Positions 53,901 to 62,357 of a stretch of 64,000 nt of DNA are shown piece by piece. This stretch comes from an uncultured Prevotella sp. GTDB taxonomy: Bacteria; Bacteroidota; Bacteroidia; Bacteroidales; Bacteroidaceae. The stretch lies in the NCBI GenBank assembly GCA_900540375.1, contig UQFS01000002.1, positions 90,614-154,613 of the forward strand, read 5' to 3'. Numbering within the stretch: position 1 is the stretch's first letter; every line of letters begins with the position of its first letter. The position numbers were made by a program, and so were the translations under genes. Below the pieces are notes generated by a model, which searched no databases, was not told the DNA's origin, and saw nothing but the letters and a program-made list of their open reading frames with translations.

Positions 53901-56343
53901 AGAAGGTGGGCTTGGAAAGGTGACGTGCTGCCGGGTCGATGACGGAAATGGTGTTGCTCAGCGTGTCGTCCTCGACCCATATCTTCAGCGTATGCAGTCC
54001 GGCTTCCAGAGAATGCAGGGGAATGAAGGCCTGGCGGTTGGCGGCTATTTCTCCTTTCGTGCCGTCGTCGAGCAGCCATTTCACGTTGCCCTGTACCTTG
54101 TTGTTCTGAGCATCGTTGAGCAAGCAGCGTACGGCAAGCAGTGAGTCGCGGCAGTAGCCTTTGGTATCGCTCTGAAAGACACTGGTGATGTCGCTGAAGA
54201 GGAAAGCTCTTTGGTTACTGTAACTCAAGCGAACATAGTCTGTGCGTTGCTGTCCGTCTGGTGCTGTGATGGTATAAGCTTTCTCAAGGTGAGAGAGAAA
54301 ATGATTATCGGCGTCTTTAGGTACTGCAATGCGATCCGTGAACATTCCGTTGTTGTCAGTGTATAAGGCAGAGTCGCCCTTGGCCTCCACTTTGGCTCTG
54401 GCTACGGGAGCACCACTGAGCAGAGAGACTCGTCCGCTCACGGTCACCGTGTCGCCGGGCATGTAGTGTGAGGGTGAGGTACGGAGGCTCACTTGCAGAC
54501 TACCCAACTTGTATTCCTCAACCCTGAATGACAGTCCGTTGACATCAACATCGATGTCGTCTATTTCTTTGCTTAAAGAGTGACCGATGAGTCGCTCCAA
54601 CTTTGCTAAGGCTCCATCGGCCTTCCATCTCAGCTCCCCATGACCATTGTATTCGTTGCCGGTCATCCATTTCTTGGTAAGGGGAATATCGGCATACGCC
54701 GTGCCGTAGTCGTCGGTTGTTACGTCGAGGGTGTCGATGGGGTGGTCGTAGTCCCTTGTGTTGTTGAATTGCAGTTGCAATGGCATGTGGCTTAGTGCCG
54801 TGCGCCGGTGCCCCGGCCGTCGCACAAAGGCCACCACAGCCACGTGAGCCGTGTCGCCCGGACGGTAGAGGGCGCGGTCGGAGTAGGCGTTTGTGATAAT
54901 CTGGCAGGGGCTGGCGGGTTCGCTCTCGTCCGGATAGACCATCTCTGATTCTCGCCAGTGGTCATCCGCTGTGAACGGGCGCACGTACATTCCACCTCTG
55001 CTGTAAGGCACCACGGCTTCTCCCTGCTCGTCTGTGGTGAATACGCCATGGACGGAAGGCTCTGATGAAATGGAATCCACTTCGGTGTCATCGAGGTCAT
55101 ATACGGCCGTATCGGCTTCGGCGGTGTCTACGTCAATGGCAGCCGTGTCGCTTTCTGCTTCTTTATACTGATTGCTTCCTTCATCGCCAATCTCAATCTT
55201 CGCTCTTGGTACCGGACGGCCCGTGCGGGTATCGACGACGCGCATCCGTACATTCTTCTCCGACATGGGGTTGACGGTCACGTTGAGGTCGCTGACGATG
55301 AAGCCGAGGATCACTGGCTTCACGCCTTGTGCCTTGGCAACGACTTCATAAGAGCCGTAGAGTAGTGGGGGCAGTTGCAGACTGTCTTTTGTTATTCGCC
55401 AGGCCTTGCCTACGGATAGTTGTCTCGTAGCGTGCCATAGAGGGGCACCGCTCCGTCGGTCTTTTTTCGTGCCATACACAGTCACATCGACCTTTGACAG
55501 ATTGGTGGAACCGACATGCAGCCACGGTCTCTCTTTGGAATGGACGTACTTTCCTTCGAGGCGGATGCTCAGGGAAGGTCCCTTGGCTTCTGACTCGATA
55601 TTGCGCAGTTGGTTGCCATATCCCGATGTGTCGCCAGCCCATCGCCGCAGACTGCTGTCGGCGATGGCTACACTTGCGGAGTCGCTGAGCTGACGGGCCT
55701 TGACAGCGGTGACGAGTTGGCTCTCCTTTAGGTCGCCATACTTGGCAAGCAGAGAGTCGCACCATTGCACGATGCGACTTTTGTTTTCCGATGGTGCCAT
55801 CCACAAATCGGTGACGAGCGCTGCCCGCCGATTGCCTACCTGCTCATAGTAGTCGTACGCCTTCTTGTATTGTCCGGTCTGCCATGCGATCGCACTGAGC
55901 AAGTCGCCGCCAAACACCTCACTGCCGGGTATGAGCAGGGGCGAGAAGTCTGTGGCTTGGGTGTGGGCCAGCAGTGCTGGGTCGGCCAGTGCCTCGTCCT
56001 TTAGTCCCAAGACACAGGCGTAGATGGCAGCCAGAGCAGGATGTGTCGTCTTGGCCTCACGCCTCTTTTGCTCCAACTGCTGACGGACGGAGGCCAGGGA
56101 GTCGTCGCCATAGGTCTGACACATCAATGACAGACGGAGCAGGTCGGCGGTGAGCAACTGACCATACTGGTTCTCTTTCAATGCTTTGCCGCTGACACGC
56201 TCAAGAACGTTTATCTCATTCTTGGGCTTATCGGCCTTGGCCTGACGATAGACGTCTGCCCAAAGCTGTTGATAGTCTTGTTGTGCCTCTGCTGGTAAAA
56301 TGGCGCACAACAGCAAAAGCAAGATGCTGTAGATTGTCCTCAT
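50989..56343 (-). CDS. Alpha-2-macroglobulin-family protein with inserted carboxypeptidase-regulatory-like domain
   Basis: A 1784-residue exported protein. Signal peptide MRTIYSILLLLLCAILPAEA; N-terminal helical region to about 250; several MG-type beta-sandwich domains (about 260-1000); a carboxypeptidase-regulatory-like domain near 1035-1120 (GIVYDPSGEVLMGAILRTNQ, TDVDGTFSIPV); the A2M signature near 1170-1290 (LALWAPATATDHNGFASFAF); and an alpha-toroid near 1370-1640 (RRLQCADGSFSWWPG). The thioester CxEQ motif is absent, as in many Bacteroidetes A2M proteins. Probably a periplasmic protease trap or envelope scaffold. Single gene, terminator at its 3' end. Confidence 0.88.
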   Translation of the reverse strand: MRTIYSILLLLLCAILPAEAQQDYQQLWADVYRQAKADKPKNEINVLERVSGKALKENQYGQLLTADLLRLSLMCQTYGDDSLASVRQQLEQKRREAKTTHPALAAIYACVLGLKDEALADPALLAHTQATDFSPLLIPGSEVFGGDLLSAIAWQTGQYKKAYDYYEQVGNRRAALVTDLWMAPSENKSRIVQWCDSLLAKYGDLKESQLVTAVKARQLSDSASVAIADSSLRRWAGDTSGYGNQLRNIESEAKGPSLSIRLEGKYVHSKERPWLHVGSTNLSKVDVTVYGTKKDRRSGAPLWHATRQLSVGKAWRITKDSLQLPPLLYGSYEVVAKAQGVKPVILGFIVSDLNVTVNPMSEKNVRMRVVDTRTGRPVPRAKIEIGDEGSNQYKEAESDTAAIDVDTAEADTAVYDLDDTEVDSISSEPSVHGVFTTDEQGEAVVPYSRGGMYVRPFTADDHWRESEMVYPDESEPASPCQIITNAYSDRALYRPGDTAHVAVVAFVRRPGHRRTALSHMPLQLQFNNTRDYDHPIDTLDVTTDDYGTAYADIPLTKKWMTGNEYNGHGELRWKADGALAKLERLIGHSLSKEIDDIDVDVNGLSFRVEEYKLGSLQVSLRTSPSHYMPGDTVTVSGRVSLLSGAPVARAKVEAKGDSALYTDNNGMFTDRIAVPKDADNHFLSHLEKAYTITAPDGQQRTDYVRLSYSNQRAFLFSDITSVFQSDTKGYCRDSLLAVRCLLNDAQNNKVQGNVKWLLDDGTKGEIAANRQAFIPLHSLEAGLHTLKIWVEDDTLSNTISVIDPAARHLSKPTFFWATASADAFRSNGQPVIVQMGTTEKGLTLYYELRSADSLLERGSMALSDTLLTHTLYYKETYGGGVTLSVAAYGQGKMKSYDIELPYEEPTETLQAQWDQLDSVTEPGRQQEWRLRVCHPTGQPADAQAMVTLYDSALDLINDNTWKSNWEFNDDLPTSYTQTLDNDELIKGETGRSKQLVVPNIHPAIFADGLIRLQANTRSVAYRLGGWTLESKGKGKPGYCHGIVYDPSGEVLMGAILRTNQGASAVTDVDGTFSIPVRGTAQLTASYVGLQSATMTVSSGEPVVISLGDNEDNLEKVVALGVAEPVDKLSAPVIKRDVEVKEEDRLYAATNKTKNLAPHNQGKLADGNSRTHVRCNFRTLALWAPATATDHNGFASFAFTMPDNVTTWRLQGLVHDREGAVASIDTTVQTRMALMVSDNLPRFLRRGDDAQLPLTVSNMGDERLKGTLTVQATHLGQSLLDEKYKFGLKPSTSKAFTATLHVPADSLLQSITVRAEASAKGHGDGMEKTIPIASDKERVPEIKMVSLSAADAIREALGEIDSVRGSDALSLAAKVYAGYKLNELNDDENESKPLQDADTPFTNLRRLQCADGSFSWWPGMPASRLVTVTVAEILAPLVKDHREILQLLQPTTTKLTTWLADDAKQLQKAGAASCDLEEAYHILYALSLLPTQQAVKANTARKALLDYAEEHGADLTILGKARVATALHTDGRAKSARSMIESLSQYAVTTSDRGTYFDTPKAYYSWRNYKIPTVTAAIHALSLIAPSDTSLLLGMKRWLVEEKKTQKWDTPIVTIDAVAAFLTGPMPQRVAWPVVTGWHEATASTLPDESKDFRVSRLIVPADSSRKTNNIGDRIKVVIKVHADRDYDFVRITDHRPACLMPVNQLSDYDWRQGCYVRQMDEQTDYYFETFPKGDYTLMTEYFLDRPGKYHAGTIKAECEYNPAFMASGSQEVSVTISGKNTAFH

Positions 56344-56435
56344 ATGCTGATAACTTTACTTCGTTTCTCGTCGTTTCTTGTCGTTGAGATCCGCTCACGA
56401 TCTTGATTGTGAGACAAACTCGTCAATTTATGTAG

Positions 56436-56443
56436 CAAAAATA
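56436..56443 (-). promoter_or_regulatory. -7 box for the alpha-2-macroglobulin-like gene
   Basis: TATTTTTG on the minus strand, 92 bases before the ATG. Confidence 0.55.
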
Positions 56444-56704
56444 AGCATAATATTCGATATTCTCCACCTTTTGGGAATACTTTTTTATGATGAGCCAACA
56501 ACTTTTAGCACAACAGCGATAGAAGTCGCTCTAAGTTTCAATTACACAAGGAAACGATGACGTCTCGGCGTAAAGCTTACGTCTGCTTGCTGTCTTTTAA
56601 AGCGGGTGCATTCAAAGACACTCGTGTATAGAATGAATCTGTTCTTCATTCCTTTATATATATATAGACTATTGTAACTCTGTCTCCTAACTTTGTTCGT
56701 TTTT
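56444..56704. other. AT-rich intergenic stretch, no gene seen
   Basis: Contains only short spurious frames and an AT tract (about 56652-56666). It lies between the alpha-2-macroglobulin-like gene's promoter and element copy 2. Confidence 0.4.
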
Positions 56705-57007
56705 CTGACAAAAAACGACCTCTGAGAATCGATTCTTTTCCACGAAGACCTACTTTGCTCTGATTTTCGCGAAAAATCGTGTGTTTTTGTAAATTGTTGA
56801 TAATTAGAGTGTTGTATACATAGACTCTTTTTGTGAATATCAAACAGACCTTCTCTCGCAAAATTCTCTAGAGAATTTTGGGTCAGAAAGGTACTTTGAC
56901 CTCATCAGAAAGGTACTTTGACCTGGTCATCTAAGTACTTTGACACTGTCATTCAAGCGTGATGACAGCATCAAAGTACCTTTCTATACTCCTCGCAACG
57001 CAAAAAT
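56705..57007 (+). repeat. Intergenic palindromic element, copy 2 (plus orientation)
   Basis: About 303 bp. In order: CTGACA (56705), AGAATCGATTCT (56725-56736), TTTTCGCGAAAA (56764-56775), and a 22-bp perfect palindrome at 56859-56880 with core AATTCTCTAGAGAATT (starting 56862). Block starts are 20, 39 and 98 bases apart, identical to copy 1. Four units of a 22-bp period follow at 56883, 56905, 56927 and 56949 (GGTACTTTGAC core in the first two). AGAAAGGTACTTTGA (56907-56921) is the exact reverse complement of TCAAAGTACCTTTCT (56971-56985). It ends near GCAAAAAT (57000-57007). Non-coding. Confidence 0.87.
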
Positions 57008-57243
57008 TGGAGAGAGAAGTCAATTTTGTCTGAGTTTAAGGATAGAACGGTGATCCTGCTTTCTCTGGATTGCAAGTGAAAGTGGAAGATGTTTTGTAAA
57101 GAAATAAACAGATGTCTTATATGAACAATCATATTTGATGGAATCTGGAAATAGCTGCTTTATTATTAGGGATTGTACAATTATGCCCTACTATGGCTTT
57201 GGCTTTTAGAGTGAGTATTGAATAGTTTTAGTTGGTGAAAAGA
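57008..57243. other. Intergenic stretch between element copy 2 and the tracrRNA terminator
   Basis: No open frame or RNA recognised; AT-rich. Confidence 0.4.
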
Positions 57244-57333
57244 CAAAAAACTCCCACCGAAGCGGGAGTATAGGATAACATCCTTCGGCAATTACTGCCT
57301 TTTTGCGATAAGATGTAGGAATTATCTTATTCT
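57244..57333 (-). ncRNA. tracrRNA of the type II-C CRISPR system
   Basis: On the minus strand the transcript would carry the anti-repeat ATTCCTACATC (plus-strand 57312-57322), which pairs with GATGTAGGAAT of the CRISPR repeat over 11 bp, then a small bulge and CGCAA (57303-57307) pairing with TTGCG at the start of the repeat. Two small hairpins follow (GGCA/TGCC and AGGAT/ATCCT), then a strong terminator ACTCCCGC-TTCG-GTGGGAGT and TTTTTT (57245-57269). This is the canonical tracrRNA layout: anti-repeat, short stems, terminator. A full promoter is correctly placed (see 57339-57370). Predicted length about 90 bases; the exact 5' end is inferred. Confidence 0.88.
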
Positions 57334-57338
57334 TTTTG

Positions 57339-57370
57339 CAAAAATATGAGAATTGTTTGGTATTTCCAAA
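57339..57370 (-). promoter_or_regulatory. tracrRNA promoter
   Basis: On the minus strand TTTG (plus 57367-57370), a 20-base spacer and TATTTTTG (57339-57346). Both consensus parts are perfect. It interleaves with the divergent cas9 promoter. Confidence 0.8.
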
Positions 57371-57387
57371 TAAAAATATTAATTTTA
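57356..57387 (+). promoter_or_regulatory. cas9 promoter
   Basis: TTTG at 57356-57359, a 20-base spacer and TAATTTTA at 57380-57387 (last base A instead of G). The cas9 ATG is 22 bases further on. Confidence 0.65.
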
Positions 57388-57409
57388 CGGAAATTTAATA
57401 ACTGAGCCT

Positions 57410-60400
57410 ATGGCAGAAAAAATCTTAGGAATTGATACAGGTACCAATAGCCTTGGCTGGGCTATTGTCGAAAAGCATGACGATGGTTATCGCCTTGTGG
57501 ATAAAGGGGTGAATATATTCCAAGAGGGTGTGAGGATAGAAAAGGGCATAGAATCATCGAAAGCCGCAGACAGAACTTCTCATCGCTCTATTCGTGTGCG
57601 GTATTATCGTATTAAGGTTCGTAAAATTCGCTTACTTAAAGTTCTAAGTGACAATCACCTGTGTCCACCGGTCTCTTCTGACGAATTGAAACTTTGGCGC
57701 TTGAAAGACATTTATCCTAATAATGAGTTGTTACGTCAATGGGAGCAAACAGATGATAAAACCGACAAGAATCCTTATACTTACAGGTATAAGTGCCTTA
57801 CGGAAAAGTTGGACCTTACGGATTTTACTCAACGTTACATTCTTGGAAGAGTTTTCTATCACATCAATCAGCGTAGAGGTTTTCTTAGCAACCGAAAAGG
57901 CGAGGGCAGTGAAGAAGATGGAGTCGTAAAGTCAGGAATTAGCGACTTAACCAAAGAAATAGAAAGTTCCGGCTGTCATTATCTTGGTGAGTTCTTTTAT
58001 ATGCTCTACCACAGAGGTGACAGAATTCGCAATCATTATACTGCTCGCAATGAGCATTATCTAAGTGAATTCATAGCGATTTGTGAGAAGCAACATTTGG
58101 ATGATAAACTGGTAAAATCGCTTAAAGATGTTATTTTCTTCCAACGCCCATTGAAATCTCGGAAAGGACAGGTTGGGCATTGCGTCTTTGAAACTAAGAA
58201 GCCCAAGTGTCCAGCATCACATCCGTTGTATGAGGAATTTAGAATGCTTAGCTTTCTGAACAACATTAAGATTCAGACACCCCAGGATGATGCTTTACGC
58301 CCTTTGACAGAAGAAGAGCGCAAGAAGGTTATGCCTAAATTTTATAGAAAGACGAAGCCTTCGTTCTGTTTTGAAGATATTGCGAAAGAATTATCTGGTA
58401 AGGGGAAATATGCTTATTATAAGACTCCCAAGGGCAAGCCTTACCTTTTCAATTATCATATGGACTCTTCTGTATCCGGTTGCCCGGTTACATCTGGTTT
58501 AAGAGATATCTTGGGGGAAGATTGGGTCAATTCTATATGTGAGGTCTACGATAAGACTCAGGGAAAAACTCGCTTGCAGATTATCAACGATATTTGGCAT
58601 GTGCTTTTTGACTTCTCTGATGTAGAAAAACTCGTTGAATTTGGAAAGAAGCATTTACAACTCAATGATGAGGATGCTAAGAAATTCAGTCAAATAAAGG
58701 TCTGCTCTGAGTACGCTTCTTTGAGTTTGAAGGCTATATGTAAGATCCTTCCTTATCTACGTCGTGGAATGACTTATTCACTCTCGACGTTCTTCGCAAA
58801 TTTGGGATCAGTTGTTCCTGCAGATATTTGGAAGGACAACACCAATAAAGATAAGATCATCAAAGATATACTCGACGCTATCGCTGATAAGGACAACAAT
58901 GCAGCTGATGACAGAACGACAGAGAGGTGCATAAAAGACTATCTGATTTCACGTTTTGATATTCCAAAGGAAGATACGGATAGACTTTATCATCCGTCTA
59001 TGATAGAGTCCTATCCTCATGTCCCCGAACATGTTAATAAGCTTGGGTCTCCAAGAATCGATAGTGTTCGCAACCCGATGGCAATGCGCTCCCTATTCCG
59101 TTTACGGCATGTCGTCAATACATTGTTGGAAGAGGGGAAAATAGATCGTAATACAACCATACATATCGAATTCGCCCGCGAGTTGAACGATGCCAATAAA
59201 CGGCAGGCATTGTCAAAATCCATCAAGGAAAACGAGAATGATAGAAAGAAAATCAAAGCAGAGATTATACAACTCTACAAAGATGAAACAGGTTTGGCAA
59301 TAGAACCAACCGATACTGATATATTGAAATATCAGTTATGGGAAGAGCAGAATCACCGTTGTATCTATACCGATGAACAGATCGGTATAGTAGATTTCTT
59401 AGGCGATAATCCTAAGTATGACATAGAACATACGATTCCTCGTAGTGCTGGAGGTGACAGTACAAAAATGAATCTCACACTCTGTAGTAGTAAATTTAAT
59501 AGGGAGATCAAGCAAACGCTTCTTCCTTCTCAACTCGCTAATCATGAGGCTATTCTTCTTAGAATCGAGAATTGGAAAGCGAACTACGAAGAATTAGATC
59601 AACGCATTCGAAAGATGCGCACTTCTAGTAATATGACTAAGGAACAGAGAGATAAATTGATGCAGAGGCGAAATCTTTTGAAATTACGTAGAGATTACTG
59701 GTATGGTAAGTATCAGCGCTTCCTTATGACCGAAGTGCCGGAGGGCTTTAGCCGTCGCCAGGGTACTGATATCAGTGTTATTTCAAAGTACGGACGCTTG
59801 TACTTGAAGGCATTCTTCAATAAGGTTTTTGTTGTTAAAGGATTGGCAACTTCCGATTTCCGAAAGATATGGGGCATCCAGGATATCTATACTAAGAAAG
59901 AACGTACTAACCATGTACATCATTGTATTGATGCTATAGTGATTGCATGTATTGGCCCCGATGAGTACAGTAAACTGGCTGAATATTATCGGGATGAAGA
60001 AAACCATGAATGGTATGGAGCTTCCAAAGGGCATTTTGCCGCACCGTGGCCGACATTTCAAGAAGATATGAATAAGATCCGGAAAGAGATAGTCGTGTCC
60101 CATGATACTGCCGACAATATTGGGAAGTCTGGAAGGCATCGGATACTTCTTAAGGGAAAGAAGGTCTGGGCTAATGGCGATTCTGCCCGTGCGTCTCTCC
60201 ACAACGACACCTATTATGGTGCTATAGAGCGAAATGGAAAGGTGAAATATGTGGTCCGGAAGGCTCTGGATGCAAAATTCAAGGATACAGATGTCGACAA
60301 TATTGTGGATAATAAAGTAAAGGAGATCGTAAAAGATGCTATCTTGCAAAATGGTAGTTTAAAGGAGGCTATAGCTAATGGCATATGGATGAATAAGGAA

Positions 60401-61024
60401 AAGGGGATTGCAATACGTAAGGTGAGATGCTTTGCACCTAATGTTACACGACCGTTGGATATCCGACATCATCGTGATTTGTCAACTAAAGATTATAAGC
60501 AACAGTTCCATGTCACCAATGACACCAACTATGCTATGGCGATATATGTTGGGCATGACAAAAAAGGTAAGGAAAAGAAGAGCTTCGAACTTATCAACAA
60601 TCTCGATGCTTGCAATTATTACAAGAAAAGCAATGATAAAGAGATTGTGGGATACAATCTTGTTCCTTTGTCAAAAAACGACAGTCCCTTGACCTATGTC
60701 CTCAAGAAAGGCTCAATGGTCTTGCTCTATGAGAAAACTCCAGACGAGATCAGAGATTGTGGTGTTGAGGAATTGGTCAAACGGCTATATAAGGTAACAG
60801 GCCTTTCGTCGATGGTAGTAAGTGGCTGTGTATACGGTACTATAGTCTTGCTTCATTCCCAGGAGGCGCGATCCAGTGGCGAATTGAAAGCGAAGAATGG
60901 AGCTTATAAGCAGAATGAAGAATTTAGAAGTTCTATAAAACTTCTTCATACACAGTTTAAGGCTCTTGTTGCTGGGTATGATTTTCTTATCAATGATGTT
61001 GGTGAAATCAAGTGGTTAAGATAA
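57410..61024 (+). CDS. cas9: CRISPR-associated endonuclease Cas9, type II-C
   Basis: RNA-guided nuclease that cuts DNA matching the spacers, using crRNA and tracrRNA. At 1204 residues it is compact for a Bacteroidetes Cas9. RuvC-I is GIDTGTNSLGWAI (Asp9); the arginine-rich bridge helix is RTSHRSIRVRYYRIKVRKIR (about 55-76); RuvC-II is IHIEFARE (Glu587); the HNH motif is YDIEHTIPRSAGGD (His674); RuvC-III is HHCIDAIVIAC (His838, Asp841). All catalytic residues are intact, so both strands should be cut. The C-terminal 360 residues include the PAM-interacting region. It overlaps cas1 by one base (TAATG), so the cas genes are one operon. Confidence 0.97.
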   Translation: MAEKILGIDTGTNSLGWAIVEKHDDGYRLVDKGVNIFQEGVRIEKGIESSKAADRTSHRSIRVRYYRIKVRKIRLLKVLSDNHLCPPVSSDELKLWRLKDIYPNNELLRQWEQTDDKTDKNPYTYRYKCLTEKLDLTDFTQRYILGRVFYHINQRRGFLSNRKGEGSEEDGVVKSGISDLTKEIESSGCHYLGEFFYMLYHRGDRIRNHYTARNEHYLSEFIAICEKQHLDDKLVKSLKDVIFFQRPLKSRKGQVGHCVFETKKPKCPASHPLYEEFRMLSFLNNIKIQTPQDDALRPLTEEERKKVMPKFYRKTKPSFCFEDIAKELSGKGKYAYYKTPKGKPYLFNYHMDSSVSGCPVTSGLRDILGEDWVNSICEVYDKTQGKTRLQIINDIWHVLFDFSDVEKLVEFGKKHLQLNDEDAKKFSQIKVCSEYASLSLKAICKILPYLRRGMTYSLSTFFANLGSVVPADIWKDNTNKDKIIKDILDAIADKDNNAADDRTTERCIKDYLISRFDIPKEDTDRLYHPSMIESYPHVPEHVNKLGSPRIDSVRNPMAMRSLFRLRHVVNTLLEEGKIDRNTTIHIEFARELNDANKRQALSKSIKENENDRKKIKAEIIQLYKDETGLAIEPTDTDILKYQLWEEQNHRCIYTDEQIGIVDFLGDNPKYDIEHTIPRSAGGDSTKMNLTLCSSKFNREIKQTLLPSQLANHEAILLRIENWKANYEELDQRIRKMRTSSNMTKEQRDKLMQRRNLLKLRRDYWYGKYQRFLMTEVPEGFSRRQGTDISVISKYGRLYLKAFFNKVFVVKGLATSDFRKIWGIQDIYTKKERTNHVHHCIDAIVIACIGPDEYSKLAEYYRDEENHEWYGASKGHFAAPWPTFQEDMNKIRKEIVVSHDTADNIGKSGRHRILLKGKKVWANGDSARASLHNDTYYGAIERNGKVKYVVRKALDAKFKDTDVDNIVDNKVKEIVKDAILQNGSLKEAIANGIWMNKEKGIAIRKVRCFAPNVTRPLDIRHHRDLSTKDYKQQFHVTNDTNYAMAIYVGHDKKGKEKKSFELINNLDACNYYKKSNDKEIVGYNLVPLSKNDSPLTYVLKKGSMVLLYEKTPDEIRDCGVEELVKRLYKVTGLSSMVVSGCVYGTIVLLHSQEARSSGELKAKNGAYKQNEEFRSSIKLLHTQFKALVAGYDFLINDVGEIKWLR

Positions 61025-61908
61025 TGTTGAAGCAAACACTTTTCTTTTCAAATCCTGCCAAGCTCTCCCTCAAGGATAAGCAACTGGTTATATCTATAAA
61101 GGACAGTGATGATGTTATTACTCGCCCTATAGAAGATATCGGTTATGTAGTCATTGAAAACCAGCAGATATTACTCACCATCCCTCTTGTGAATGAGTTG
61201 GTGAGCAACAATGTCTGTGTAATCTTTTGCGACGCAAAGAATATGCCTTCCTCAATGCTTATGGGATTGAATACTAACACTACGCAAGCTGAGAGTCTGA
61301 AATTCCAGCTTGATGTTTCTGAACCGTCCCGAAAACAAGCCTGGAAACAAATCGTGGAACAGAAAATAAAAAACCAAGCAGCACTATTAGACAAACTGGG
61401 CGTAGAACATCATAATCTAAAGGCTTACTATAACTCAGTACTGAGTGGAGATACTTCTAATCGTGAAGGAATAGCAGCACGATTGTATTGGAAACATTTG
61501 TTTGGTAAAGATTTTCGAAGAGAACGGGAAGGGCTTCCTCCCAATAATCTGTTGAACTATGGATATGCAATACTCAGAGCCGCGGCAGCAAGAGCGTTGA
61601 TCGGTTCCGGATTGTTACCAGTGTTTGGCTTGTTTCACAGAAACAGGTATAACGCATTCCCTCTTGCCGATGACATAATGGAGCCTTATCGACCCTATGT
61701 TGACGAGATTGTATACGGCGCGGCAGAGGAGGGACTTCTGAACTTAGATAAAGAAGTGAAAGTAAGATTGTTGAGATTGCTGGTTACAGATGTAAAAATA
61801 GGGCAGATGACTCGACCTTTGTCCATTGCTCTGACTACGACGTCAGCATCTCTGTTGAGATATTATAAGGGGGAAATAAAAAAAATGTCATTACCAGTTT
61901 TTACATGA
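61024..61908 (+). CDS. cas1: CRISPR-associated integrase Cas1, type II
   Basis: Cas1 with Cas2 integrates new spacers at the leader end of the array. I start at the ATG at 61024, which overlaps the cas9 stop by one base (294 residues); the GTG at 61012 lies within cas9. Metal-binding residues of the family are visible in SNREGIAARLYWKHLFG (Glu), GLFHRNRYNAFPLADDIMEP (His and Asp) and the following YRPYVDEIVYG. Full length and intact. It overlaps cas2 by four bases (ATGA). Confidence 0.96.
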   Translation: MLKQTLFFSNPAKLSLKDKQLVISIKDSDDVITRPIEDIGYVVIENQQILLTIPLVNELVSNNVCVIFCDAKNMPSSMLMGLNTNTTQAESLKFQLDVSEPSRKQAWKQIVEQKIKNQAALLDKLGVEHHNLKAYYNSVLSGDTSNREGIAARLYWKHLFGKDFRREREGLPPNNLLNYGYAILRAAAARALIGSGLLPVFGLFHRNRYNAFPLADDIMEPYRPYVDEIVYGAAEEGLLNLDKEVKVRLLRLLVTDVKIGQMTRPLSIALTTTSASLLRYYKGEIKKMSLPVFT

Positions 61909-62264
61909 CTTTAGATCGCCTTAATGCATACCATATTATGTGGTTGTTTGTATTCTTCGATTTACCTGTGACAACAAAGAAGGAGAGACATGATGCTGCT
62001 CTGTTTCGGAAAAATTTGGAGAAGGACGGTTTCTCCATGATGCAATTTTCTGTCTACGTGAGGCATTGTGGATCGTATGAGAGTCTTGACGTTCATGCAA
62101 GACGCGTGAAAAGTTTTGTACCAAGATATGGTATGATAAGTATATTGTCAGTTACTGATAAGCAATATAGTAATATTTATAATTTCCGTGGAGAGCCTAA
62201 ATGCACAAAATGTAGTAAGAAAAGAAAATTTGTTGGACAACCTATACAATTGGAACTTTTTTAG
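61905..62264 (+). CDS. cas2: CRISPR-associated protein Cas2
   Basis: Cas2 is the dimeric bridge of the Cas1-Cas2 adaptation complex. The 119-residue ferredoxin-fold protein has the first strand MWLFVFFDLPVTTKKER with the conserved aspartate, QFSVYVRHCGSYESLD, and the C-terminal ISILSVTDKQYSNIYNF. No csn2 or cas4 follows, which with cas9-cas1-cas2 alone defines type II-C. Start codon overlaps the cas1 stop. Confidence 0.95.
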   Translation: MTLDRLNAYHIMWLFVFFDLPVTTKKERHDAALFRKNLEKDGFSMMQFSVYVRHCGSYESLDVHARRVKSFVPRYGMISILSVTDKQYSNIYNFRGEPKCTKCSKKRKFVGQPIQLELF

Positions 62265-62357
62265 TAACTTTGCAATGAAATATGGACCTACGCTTCCGTT
62301 TTTTATTTCTTGGATATAGTGTATTCCCCTTTGTACAAAGGAGTTCCCAGAGATTAA
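62265..62357 (+). promoter_or_regulatory. CRISPR leader with -7 box
   Basis: The 93 bases between cas2 and the first repeat. TAACTTTG (62265-62272), a TAnnTTTG match, starts directly after the cas2 stop and could drive pre-crRNA from about 62278. No -33 TTTG at the right distance. It is the expected integration end because the opposite end carries a decayed repeat. Confidence 0.6.

Noticed and set aside
56646..56861. A 71-codon minus-strand frame in element copy 2 (includes FRENQSKVGLRGKESIL)
   Set aside because: The similar frame in copy 1 has an in-frame stop just upstream, and differences between the copies fall on all codon positions. The conservation is of the palindromes, not of a protein.
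57303..57322. Isolated CRISPR repeat upstream of cas9
   Set aside because: Only parts match the repeat; the position, downstream stems and terminator on the minus strand identify it as the tracrRNA anti-repeat.
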